From Dehalococcoidales bacterium (GTDB lineage Bacteria > Chloroflexota > Dehalococcoidia > Dehalococcoidales > UBA5760), in assembly GCA_028716225.1 (NCBI GenBank), contig JAQUQE010000015.1, forward strand, positions 1-38,739: a stretch of 38,739 nt of DNA. Reading direction: 5' to 3'. The notes under the pieces were generated by a model that saw only the letters and a list, made by a program, of their open reading frames with translations, searched no databases and was not told where the DNA came from. The stretch's first letter is position 1, and every line of letters starts with the position of its first letter. Positions 1-7,251 of the stretch are shown here, piece by piece. A program made the position numbers and the translations under genes.

Positions 1-1220
1 GCTTCCAGAGCTTTAGAATAAAACCGGATGTAACTCGGCCGATAGTCACTGTCCTCATTGAATCCGATCCTTATGTATCCACCGGTATAATCGGTATTCG
101 TCCGTCCGGTAGCGCACAAATCCAGATAGGCATCAGCAGTAAACACTCTAGAATTAATACGCAATGCCGATTGGTCACGCCCGTACATGTCCACGTACAG
201 AGCGCCAATGCCGTGGTACGCAGAAGACGACAGGTATACAGTAGCGTTCCTGTCAACTCCAATGTCGTCCCCACCACCAATAGCCCCAAAAGTACTCTGG
301 GCATGCCCACCGCTACTTGTCGCATTGAGTATAGCTGTCCCAGAACTCAACGAGTCGGTAAAAGTCGGAGATATCTGGATTTGAGACCCGTTTGTACCCG
401 CAATCGTCTTGATCTGGATTTGAGCGGGCGACCCTGAATGTGTTCTCTCATGAATTATCTTGAAGTCCCACTGATCAAACTCTGTAGAACCTCCCCCGGC
501 CACCGCCATAACCATTCCACTGCCATCGTTGTAGAACCTAACGTGCTCCCTGCCACCGAGAGAAGCACCCAAGACATTCGATCCGGGCCAGAAAAAGCCT
601 GTATCAGGATCGCTGTGCCCTGAGAGCCCCGGTTCAGCAGCCGTTCCGGCCCCTACATGAACGAGATCGGCAGACGCAACAGGAACCAAATACGGAGTAC
701 CAACCTCATTTCGCGCCCAATATGTATCGCCACCCCCGCCATCGCCGAACGAAAACATCGCCCTGGCGTCTTCGCCCTGCATCAACGTTGCCCCGTTAAA
801 CCAACGTATCGTCAGATCGTTGCCGAAATACCCCAGGATCGTTATCGACGGATCAATCGGAGTCGAAGCAAACAGCTCCAAGACCGTCGATTGTGCCCCT
901 ACCGCACCCGGCGTCATCACCACACCGATCATGTAGTTGGGCAAAAGCGTAAGCGGCGTTGTGCTATCTATAGTTATCTCCGTGTTCAGCGTCCTTGAAA
1001 TCAGAACAAGATCGTCGTCCATCTCCAGCTTCAATACGCCAGCATCATCATAAACACGCGCATTCGGAATCGACTTAAAAATAGTCCTAAGCGCCTCCAG
1101 CAAACCAAAGCTCGTCGCATCCACGCCGCTCATTAAGTCTTCAAACTTCTGCTGCCACAGTTGCCAATCGGCATTCCAGGCCGGAACCGGCCACTGATTT
1201 CTCGGTGTTTCAGTAATCAT
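1..1220 (-). CDS. Tail-fibre or baseplate-appendage-like protein, 3' part outside the window
   Basis: The frame opens with ATG at 1220 and stays open to the left edge (406 codons seen), so the C-terminus is missing. The start overlaps the stop of the J-like wedge gene as ATGA, so the two are probably translated together. The N-terminal ~60 residues are Trp-rich and helical. Around residues 198-210 there is a GHSDPDTGFFWPG motif, followed by Gly/Ser-rich beta-type sequence that resembles the shaft of phage fibre or neck-appendage proteins. Its position after J is where a P2-type I or fibre gene usually sits. I infer a receptor-binding or fibre-attachment role; no enzymatic motif was seen. The exact family is unknown. 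Confidence 0.6.
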   Translation of the reverse strand, partial: MITETPRNQWPVPAWNADWQLWQQKFEDLMSGVDATSFGLLEALRTIFKSIPNARVYDDAGVLKLEMDDDLVLISRTLNTEITIDSTTPLTLLPNYMIGVVMTPGAVGAQSTVLELFASTPIDPSITILGYFGNDLTIRWFNGATLMQGEDARAMFSFGDGGGGDTYWARNEVGTPYLVPVASADLVHVGAGTAAEPGLSGHSDPDTGFFWPGSNVLGASLGGREHVRFYNDGSGMVMAVAGGGSTEFDQWDFKIIHERTHSGSPAQIQIKTIAGTNGSQIQISPTFTDSLSSGTAILNATSSGGHAQSTFGAIGGGDDIGVDRNATVYLSSSAYHGIGALYVDMYGRDQSALRINSRVFTADAYLDLCATGRTNTDYTGGYIRIGFNEDSDYRPSYIRFYSKALE

Positions 1221-3394
1221 ATGTCACCACCATCCTCGCTGGTAAGGTTGATAGTCAATGCACCCAAGACAGCAACCTGATTCTCTCCCGTCATGAAGTT
1301 ACCCCCAATAACTACACCTACAGGTCCAGTCATTGAAATATTGACATGGTGCAACCCCACAAGTGGTTCAATGGCCTTATACAGATCCGAGAGATACAAA
1401 GGCTGATTGAAGTCCCGCCCCTTCATCAACCGCTTGACCGTGGCCGCAATCTGCGATCTCAACTCGTCCGGCACATAACCAGACCGAACCATCGCGCTGA
1501 TCGTGATGCTTGCCGGAACGAGATTCAGAGAACCATCCACAACCTCTACAACCTGCGTCACCTCTTTGCGAGCATTCAAAAATGTCTGCAAAGCATCCAT
1601 CAATCCAATAGAAGGAGCCACGTAGTTCCCATCCAAATCCAACGCCAAAATCGGAACTTGAACGTAATTCGATAGACAGTCGTCCGAAAACAATTCAGAA
1701 ATCCTGAGTCTTATATCAGCTATAAGGCCCTCAACGCCCAACAACAAAGCCGCACTATCTCCGGTAAGCTGTGCAAGGTCAGCAGCTATCTGGTCAAGCA
1801 ACGCCGATATGGATTCGGCATCTGAAGACATAGACTGAATCGAGGTATCCATCGTACCCCCGGAATCCAGTGCTTCTACCAAGTCGTCAAGCGGAGCCGC
1901 CGCGCTATCAAGCGCCCCCTGGATAGTCAATACCCCCGTCTGTGCCTGTTGCGCCTCCGACAACGTAGAATTTGCCGCGACAAGAAGCGAATTCAAACGC
2001 CCAACTATCTCGCTTGGAGACAATCCTCCGTTCACGTCGTTTATCAACGTCTGAATCCCGTTCGTAACCACGGCTCCATTATTTGTAACCACTGACAATC
2101 TAGCATTTGCATCCACACTATAAGCGCGTGCAGATGCCACATGGTTTTGAGCCGCCGCCGCCCATCCATACATCTCCCCCCGCAACGTCTCGAGCCCGGT
2201 AAGCACCGACTGGATATTCACCAAGAACGCCTTCGCCGACGCCGCATCCGCATTCGTACTCGTTTCAATTGCCGCCGCGTCCGCCGCAAACACCGTAACA
2301 AGCGAATCGATCTGAGTCAGCAAGTCAGTGGTAACAATATCGTCATACGACGATTTGGGATTAATTGCATAGGCTTTGGCAACCGCACCGAAAGTAGGGT
2401 CCGAAAACGTATTCGACAGCGCCTCATAATCCGGTTGCGTAATCGCCGAATCCCTGGCCGCAAATACTTGCGGTGCCCACCTACGAGCCGAATCTGGGTC
2501 TTCCGGATTCGTTCCCCCGGATATGCGATCAGGGTTCGTAACAGTAAACGTCACCGGCTGCCCCGCGATAATCAGCTTGTCCACCGATGTCTTGATCGTG
2601 TCAGCAATCACGTTGCCCTTGTCGCCATCGATAATCAGATACCGAATCTTGATCTCGGCACCCACTGGAGGAAGAGCACCAGCAATGCCATCCCCGAACC
2701 GCACAATAGGCGGATTCTGCATATAGCTGATTTCGTATTGCGGAATCGCCTCGAACGTCAAAAAATCGACCTCCGGCCACAGCGAACCGTCTACCCAAAC
2801 TTCAACTTTCTGGTACGCCAAGTACCGTCCGGGGTCCACGCTCGCCAGCCTATACGTCTGGTTCTTCTCCCCGTTCGACGTGTAAGTGAGTATCCGAGAC
2901 TCACCCTGTCGCACCTCCACGTTCAGTATCCCGCCCGGAGCAATAGGCAGAGGCTGCGTAACTTTTGCATACGATTCGTAGAAGAGCCCATTCGGCCCCG
3001 AATACTTCCAGCGATCCTTCATCTCGAAACCGGTAGAAGTCCCCGTCGGGAAGGTCAGCGCAACCGGACCACTAGCGGGAGCGGCCGGTCGCATCTTATA
3101 CGTCAACTGCTCGACAAGCCGTTCTATCGCCGCGCTTGTCCGCGCCGTCGCCAGGAAACAATCACTCGCTGCCCTATCGAGATACCAGATCAGCGCCGCA
3201 TACGCCCATGCAACAAGATCCCGCAGCATGATGCCCTGCTGAACCGTCGCATAGTCGTTGTAGACAGTCCCGTATTCTACTTTCAAGCGACGCAGCAATT
3301 CGTCTGCCATGGACGTGAAGTCGCGAGCCGCAAACTTCACCTCATTCAACATCCGCCTATCTGGGACCAGCGGGGCATATGCGTCATCAACCAT
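1217..3394 (-). CDS. Baseplate wedge protein, J / gp6 type, with long helical insertion
   Basis: A 725-residue protein. The first 110 residues are helical, as in baseplate J/gp6 proteins. The hallmark beta-hairpin 'VRFGDGIAGALPPVG' lies near residues 225-240. The C-terminal ~120 residues ('LRSQIAATVKRLMKGRDF' then 'LYLSDLYKAIEPLVG') match the usual J C-terminal region. Members of this family join neighbouring wedges into the baseplate ring. Unusually, about 210 residues (roughly 355-565) between the two halves are Ala-rich and helical, which accounts for the large size. ATG at 3394 has a GGGAG-like ribosome site 8 nt upstream, and the preceding W-type gene ends at 3397. Confidence 0.88.
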   Translation of the reverse strand: MVDDAYAPLVPDRRMLNEVKFAARDFTSMADELLRRLKVEYGTVYNDYATVQQGIMLRDLVAWAYAALIWYLDRAASDCFLATARTSAAIERLVEQLTYKMRPAAPASGPVALTFPTGTSTGFEMKDRWKYSGPNGLFYESYAKVTQPLPIAPGGILNVEVRQGESRILTYTSNGEKNQTYRLASVDPGRYLAYQKVEVWVDGSLWPEVDFLTFEAIPQYEISYMQNPPIVRFGDGIAGALPPVGAEIKIRYLIIDGDKGNVIADTIKTSVDKLIIAGQPVTFTVTNPDRISGGTNPEDPDSARRWAPQVFAARDSAITQPDYEALSNTFSDPTFGAVAKAYAINPKSSYDDIVTTDLLTQIDSLVTVFAADAAAIETSTNADAASAKAFLVNIQSVLTGLETLRGEMYGWAAAAQNHVASARAYSVDANARLSVVTNNGAVVTNGIQTLINDVNGGLSPSEIVGRLNSLLVAANSTLSEAQQAQTGVLTIQGALDSAAAPLDDLVEALDSGGTMDTSIQSMSSDAESISALLDQIAADLAQLTGDSAALLLGVEGLIADIRLRISELFSDDCLSNYVQVPILALDLDGNYVAPSIGLMDALQTFLNARKEVTQVVEVVDGSLNLVPASITISAMVRSGYVPDELRSQIAATVKRLMKGRDFNQPLYLSDLYKAIEPLVGLHHVNISMTGPVGVVIGGNFMTGENQVAVLGALTINLTSEDGGDI

Positions 3395-3396
3395 TC

Positions 3397-3822
3397 TCAG
3401 ACTCCCTGCGTCGTCGGTGTAAGAATCACTTGCTGCTCCCGTGATTCACCACCAACGGTATACACGATGTCAAAAATGATTGACACCCCAATGCCATTTT
3501 CCAGTTTTTGAGACGATGGAGTAACGCTATTCACCCGCGTCCCTGGGATATATGTCTCTATTGCGTTCGCCACCAAATTAGCCAATCTCGCCTGCTGAAT
3601 CGGCGTCATGTTCTCGAACACAAACGAATAGATCGGCACGCCCAACGACGGCCTCATCACCCGCTCGCCCGGAGCCGTCATCAGCAACGCCACGATATTT
3701 ACATAGGTTTTATTCTGCGGCGACACCATCGCTGGCATACCCGTCGGTCCAAGCTGATACGGAAAAGCAAACGACTTTACAATCTGTTCATCTTCCGTCG
3801 ATGGCACCTTATTCAAAAACAT
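3397..3822 (-). CDS. Baseplate wedge protein, gp25 / W family
   Basis: A 141-residue protein, normal size for the GPW/gp25 family. Family features include the N-terminal 'SFAFPYQLGPTGMP' stretch, a helix ending in 'LLMTAPGERVMRPSLG', 'VFENMT' and a C-terminal beta-hairpin. The G(E/T)R-x-M-x-P-x-(L/F)G core is the family hallmark. T4 gp25 and P2 W nucleate the sheath at the baseplate. It sits directly before the J-like gene, the usual W-J order. ATG at 3822 has only a weak upstream AGG, so it may depend on coupling within the operon. Confidence 0.88.
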   Translation of the reverse strand: MFLNKVPSTEDEQIVKSFAFPYQLGPTGMPAMVSPQNKTYVNIVALLMTAPGERVMRPSLGVPIYSFVFENMTPIQQARLANLVANAIETYIPGTRVNSVTPSSQKLENGIGVSIIFDIVYTVGGESREQQVILTPTTQGV

Positions 3823-3860
3823 GATCTTAACCTATCATACACAAGCACTGACTCGCAATT

Positions 3861-4199
3861 TCAGTCCAATGGACATCGCGGTTTTACCCCAATACTCGGC
3901 ACACTCGGAAGTGCCGGAATCGAAAACGGCGCTGCAGGCACCGGTATCGCCAAGGAAACTTTCGGCTGCGTATACGTCACCCCCGGTATCTTACGGGGAA
4001 GTGTAGGAAGCCTTGGAATTGCCGGGAGTGAAAACGGTGGCTGCGGCACCGGTATCGCCAGCTTCGGCGAAGGAATGGACGGTCCTGGCACGCTAGGAAC
4101 GTCTGGTGCGTCTGGCAACGACGGAACACTGAACGGTGGCTGCGGCACCGGTATCGCCAATCCCGGAACCAACGGAGTAGGTATGTGACAGCGGCTCAT
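3861..4199 (-). CDS. Proline-rich triple-repeat protein, possible spike-tip component
   Basis: A 112-residue protein that is about one third proline. A unit 'LAIPVPxxPFSxPxLP' begins at residues 14, 47 and 83. Cys4-His5 lies near the N-terminus and Cys109 near the C-terminus, with no other Cys or His. I do not recognise a family. Its place between the spike and the W-type wedge gene is where tip (PAAR-like or metal-capped) proteins often occur, so a spike-associated role is possible, but the usual PAAR motif is absent. ATG at 4199 overlaps the stop of the HNH gene (ATGA). The repeats are also strong at DNA level (28-bp near-identical copies). Confidence 0.7.
   Translation of the reverse strand: MSRCHIPTPLVPGLAIPVPQPPFSVPSLPDAPDVPSVPGPSIPSPKLAIPVPQPPFSLPAIPRLPTLPRKIPGVTYTQPKVSLAIPVPAAPFSIPALPSVPSIGVKPRCPLD
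3925..4159 (-). repeat. Three 28-bp direct DNA repeats inside the proline-rich gene
   Basis: Copies lie at 3925-3952, 4033-4060 and 4132-4159. The last two are identical over 28 bp. The first differs at three positions near its left end. All share the core GGCACCGGTATCGCCA on the plus strand and encode the LAIPVP part of the repeat. Spacing is 108 and 99 bp, both multiples of three, so unit gain or loss would keep the frame. Confidence 0.9.
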
Positions 4200-4573
4200 C
4201 TTATCTTTCCATATACAGCATCTTTATGTGTCCACCCATATTTGATCCTAGATCTTATTTTCCAATAATTTTCACCCGTATATTCTACCCACTCTGAAAG
4301 AGTTTTACCAACGCCATCAATACAGAGGACAACATTGTTGCCTTTGTTTCTACCTTGTTGTTTTCGCGTAGCCCATCGGCAATTACACGGATCATAGTTT
4401 CCATTATTATCAATTCGATCTACTGAATAATGCAAACCAGGAGAAGGCCCCATGTCATTGTAAAAATTATCAAAACTATTCCAACGCTCACAAACCCTTA
4501 TGCCTCTACCGCCATACCTGTAAATAGTAAGCCTTCCGTATTTGTCTCCAGGTTTGATATCTATCCTACGCAT
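4196..4573 (-). CDS. Short HNH homing-endonuclease-like protein (internally deleted paralogue)
   Basis: A 125-residue, visibly AT-rich gene. The core 'GGRGIRVCERW', 'YSVDRIDNNGNYDPCNCRW' and 'LSEWVEYTGENYWKIRSR' blocks match a common phage HNH family and the second HNH gene at 30511-31137. Its N-terminus 'GDKYGRLTIYRY' joins directly to 'GGRGI'. The ~75-residue zinc-ribbon and helical segment present in the other copy is missing. The HNH core residues (His before DRIDN, then the NC pair) are kept, so catalysis is possible but DNA recognition may be altered. It lies between the spike and proline-rich genes; its ATG has AGGTG upstream and its stop overlaps the next start. Confidence 0.82.
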   Translation of the reverse strand: MRRIDIKPGDKYGRLTIYRYGGRGIRVCERWNSFDNFYNDMGPSPGLHYSVDRIDNNGNYDPCNCRWATRKQQGRNKGNNVVLCIDGVGKTLSEWVEYTGENYWKIRSRIKYGWTHKDAVYGKIR

Positions 4574-4586
4574 TGCATTAACACCT

Positions 4587-5540
4587 TTATGATATAAACA
4601 CCTTACTAGATAATTCCTTATACATCATTACCGGAGGAGTAGTGCCTGGAGTAGTTGGTGCACCAGGCGCTGATGTTGTATGTTGATGAGTCAGCCCCCA
4701 CCCAAGAGCAAAAGCATTTCCTTTTATGGCAGGTTCAGAAGCACCTTTACCTAAAAAAACTACTCCTGCACTGGCCGAGAATTGCTTGTTACAATCTGTC
4801 ACAACATTGTCCCCGGTCAGCACAATATCCTTGCCGTTGATCGCAATCGCACCCCCCGATTTGGTCATCAACGTCACCTTGTCCACACCCAAGAACAACA
4901 TCGACCCCACCTTTCCGTCCTTGTCTACCGTTTGCAAAGTCGTCTCGTCGTCCTCTGCATTCATGTACAAGGTCGATCCGTTCTTGTTCGTAATTTGCGT
5001 ATGCCCCTCTTTCGTAAATGAAATGAATTGCGGAGTCGGCTCGCCTTCACCGTCCCCGCGCACGATTGCGACCTCGAGCTTGTCCGGGTCATCGTTGAAA
5101 ACCAGATAATGCCCTGCCCTTGTGCGTATCCCGCGCTTCGTCGGACCCTTGTTCTCCATATCGTCCGACTGGAAAGTCTCACTCTTCTGTCGAGTCGTGA
5201 TCGTTCCCCCAATGTAGATAGGAAGTTGTGGATCGCCCCACTCAAACACGACCCATATAATCGATCCCTCTTCCGGCGGATGAAAAACTCCCGTTATCTG
5301 CCCGTCCGGAGTATCGCCCATGCCGTTCATCGAAGGTCTCATCCAAAAACCACCCGGAACATCCTCGGGATTTGGCATGTTGATCGCCGGACACGTCGCT
5401 CGAATCCTGTACCGCCCCTCCGGGTCTTTATTGTCAATCACCCGCGCTGGATAGGTTCCGTAAAAACGATTACAGAAACGCTCCAGCCCCCGCGTCACAT
5501 CGCCAAGGTAGTTCTTCAGCCATTCAAGCGGGGAAATCAT
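4587..5540 (-). CDS. Baseplate central spike, gpV / gp5 OB-fold type
   Basis: A 317-residue protein. Residues ~30-115 form an OB-like domain ('YPARVIDNKDPEGRYRIRAT', then 'GSIIWVVFEWGDPQLPIYIG'), as in gp5/gpV spikes that attach to the hub. Residues ~150-270 are repetitive beta sequence fitting a trimeric beta-helix. The C-terminus is Pro/Thr-rich ('HQHTTSAPGAPTTPGT'). No lysozyme domain is present, unlike T4 gp5. ATG at 5540 overlaps the hub stop. The last dozen codons are AT-rich like the neighbouring HNH gene, so the native 3' end may have been rewritten when that gene arrived (inference). Confidence 0.85.
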   Translation of the reverse strand: MISPLEWLKNYLGDVTRGLERFCNRFYGTYPARVIDNKDPEGRYRIRATCPAINMPNPEDVPGGFWMRPSMNGMGDTPDGQITGVFHPPEEGSIIWVVFEWGDPQLPIYIGGTITTRQKSETFQSDDMENKGPTKRGIRTRAGHYLVFNDDPDKLEVAIVRGDGEGEPTPQFISFTKEGHTQITNKNGSTLYMNAEDDETTLQTVDKDGKVGSMLFLGVDKVTLMTKSGGAIAINGKDIVLTGDNVVTDCNKQFSASAGVVFLGKGASEPAIKGNAFALGWGLTHQHTTSAPGAPTTPGTTPPVMMYKELSSKVFIS

Positions 5541-6862
5541 TTCTGCAACTGCCCCCCTGCCGTCTCCTGCTTCTCACCCGTAACCGCCTTCCATCCACGC
5601 CGGTGACAATTAAGCGTCATATTCCACGCCCCGCCCTCATACGAGTGTGTTATCCCCTGGATGAAATAGCGGTCGTTGAATAGCGCACCACACCCCCATA
5701 GCTCGCACAAGCGCCCAACATATTCGTCCGCATGGCCGATGGTCTGAATTTCCAAATCCAACCCCGGATTTCCCTGAGTCTGGAATCTCCGCGCCTGACT
5801 GTAAAATATATCGGACCCGCCCGGCATCACCGGACCTGACATGTACGTTCCTTTCTTACCGTCCGTCTTAGCTATGTCCGCCACCTTCTCCCCGACCGTC
5901 TTATCCGAGTACCGGATGTCTTGCGGTGCTGTAGCGTTCAGCCTCCCATCAATAGGCTCTTCTTGCTCTTTGGGGTCCAGCGTCTTCGATACGTCCTCAC
6001 CCGTCTCTGTATCGATCCCCGACGCATCAACACCACTCGCCGATGCCGTTGGCCCCTTGGATACCCAGTTCGTAGCATCTTCCGCCGGTGTAAATCCGTA
6101 GCAAGGATACTGTCTGTTTTCTGGATTCAGTATACCGCGCAACACGTATTTGTTCACAACCGAATCTTCGAGCTTTTGTTGAAACTTGTCGTTCTCCGTG
6201 AAAATCTGCAACGTCCCCCGGTCCCCCTGGATATAGAACTTGACGTTGTTCTTTAGGCAAACTTCCTTGATCGCATCCCAAATCCCCTTGTTCGCCAACC
6301 CCCCGTAAAAATCCACGGCATTCTGATATGACACCTTGTTGGGCTTCAAGAGCTTCCAGGCGTTCAGGTTTGCCGACGCCGCATCCGTCACGGAAATCTC
6401 GTTGCCAAGCAATCTTGCCAAGCCCGTGAGCAACTTGACCGCATCGTATCCGGACTCCGCAAGCACATCCTTGGTCACGGTGTATCCGATGGTCTTCGTA
6501 GAGTCGATGCCTATCTCGAGCGTGCCCGTAAGGCCGTTGGCATCCAGCGACAAGCCCTTGCCGCCGTTTGGCAAATACCCAGCAACCCACGGCAGGAATT
6601 TCCCCGACGCATATCCTATCCGAGCCTTTACCAAGTTGTGCTGCTTGAACGGAGTGCTCTCGATAATGTCCAGCATAGGTATAGCAAATTCATAGGGAAC
6701 ATCGATACCCACCGACAGCTTTGGATTCGTATCAGTCATGACATACACAATCTGAACCGAAGTCAAAAACGGTCTGTCCGGCGATCCCCAATGCCACTCT
6801 TCACCGCTCTCGATGTCGGTAATGATCACTTGCGCGATGGGGTCTGTAAACGCCGATGTCAT
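5537..6862 (-). CDS. Baseplate hub protein, gpD / gp27-like
   Basis: A 441-residue protein. The order 'LSVGIDVPYEFAIPMLDIIE', 'LVKARIGYASGKFLPWVAGY', a 'GTLEIGIDSTKT' beta region, then 'WDAIKEVCLKNNVKFYI' and a C-terminal 'YFIQGITHSYEGGAWNMTLN' matches the phage late-control D / hub family, which forms the trimeric ring between tube and spike. The segment at ~260-330 (GVDASGIDTETGED...) looks like a flexible insertion. It is coupled by ATGA overlaps to the LysM gene upstream and to the spike downstream, the canonical X-D-V order. Confidence 0.85.
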   Translation of the reverse strand: MTSAFTDPIAQVIITDIESGEEWHWGSPDRPFLTSVQIVYVMTDTNPKLSVGIDVPYEFAIPMLDIIESTPFKQHNLVKARIGYASGKFLPWVAGYLPNGGKGLSLDANGLTGTLEIGIDSTKTIGYTVTKDVLAESGYDAVKLLTGLARLLGNEISVTDAASANLNAWKLLKPNKVSYQNAVDFYGGLANKGIWDAIKEVCLKNNVKFYIQGDRGTLQIFTENDKFQQKLEDSVVNKYVLRGILNPENRQYPCYGFTPAEDATNWVSKGPTASASGVDASGIDTETGEDVSKTLDPKEQEEPIDGRLNATAPQDIRYSDKTVGEKVADIAKTDGKKGTYMSGPVMPGGSDIFYSQARRFQTQGNPGLDLEIQTIGHADEYVGRLCELWGCGALFNDRYFIQGITHSYEGGAWNMTLNCHRRGWKAVTGEKQETAGGQLQK

Positions 6863-7242
6863 CGTTCGATATACCTATTCCCTTGTGGCAAAAACTTCGT
6901 ATCGATCCAGTTCCTAGAAGGGATTTTCAGCTTTCGTCCCTTGTATAACTGAACGTCCGGCAGATCCAGATTGTTACGCGCAGCAATGATCCAGTACATT
7001 TCACTACGTTCTTCTCCCCACGCCGCCGCCGCAATCTTGTCCAGCCGCTCGTCCGGCCCCTCTACCAGATAGGTTCGCTCCGATTCTTCAACACCATCCC
7101 AGCTCGGCATCTCGAACATTGCCCTAAATCGAATCGTACTGTCCGTCTCCTCATCATACACCACCTGCTCGGGCATGAAGTTCATGAACGACAACGGACT
7201 GGCCTTCAATATGTTCTTTCTTGGATTCGGATCACTCGCCAT
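6859..7242 (-). CDS. LysM-type baseplate protein (gp53 / gpX-like)
   Basis: A 127-residue protein. Residues ~57-112 form a LysM-like fold ('TYLVEGPDERLDKIAAAAWG', 'MYWIIAARNNLDLPD', 'YKGRKLKIP'). Phage proteins of this kind (P2 gpX, T4 gp53) sit at the hub/wedge and stabilise the baseplate. The N-terminal ~50 residues contain a 'RFRAMFEMPSWDG' strand. ATG at 7242 has AGGA upstream. The stop overlaps the hub start, so the two products are probably made in proportion. Confidence 0.82.
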   Translation of the reverse strand: MASDPNPRKNILKASPLSFMNFMPEQVVYDEETDSTIRFRAMFEMPSWDGVEESERTYLVEGPDERLDKIAAAAWGEERSEMYWIIAARNNLDLPDVQLYKGRKLKIPSRNWIDTKFLPQGNRYIER

Positions 7243-7251
7243 CGTCTATTC

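Noticed and set aside
2141-3511. 456-codon plus-strand frame opposite the J-like gene
   Set aside because: Arg/Ile-rich low-quality product, antisense to a clear baseplate gene, and no start signals.
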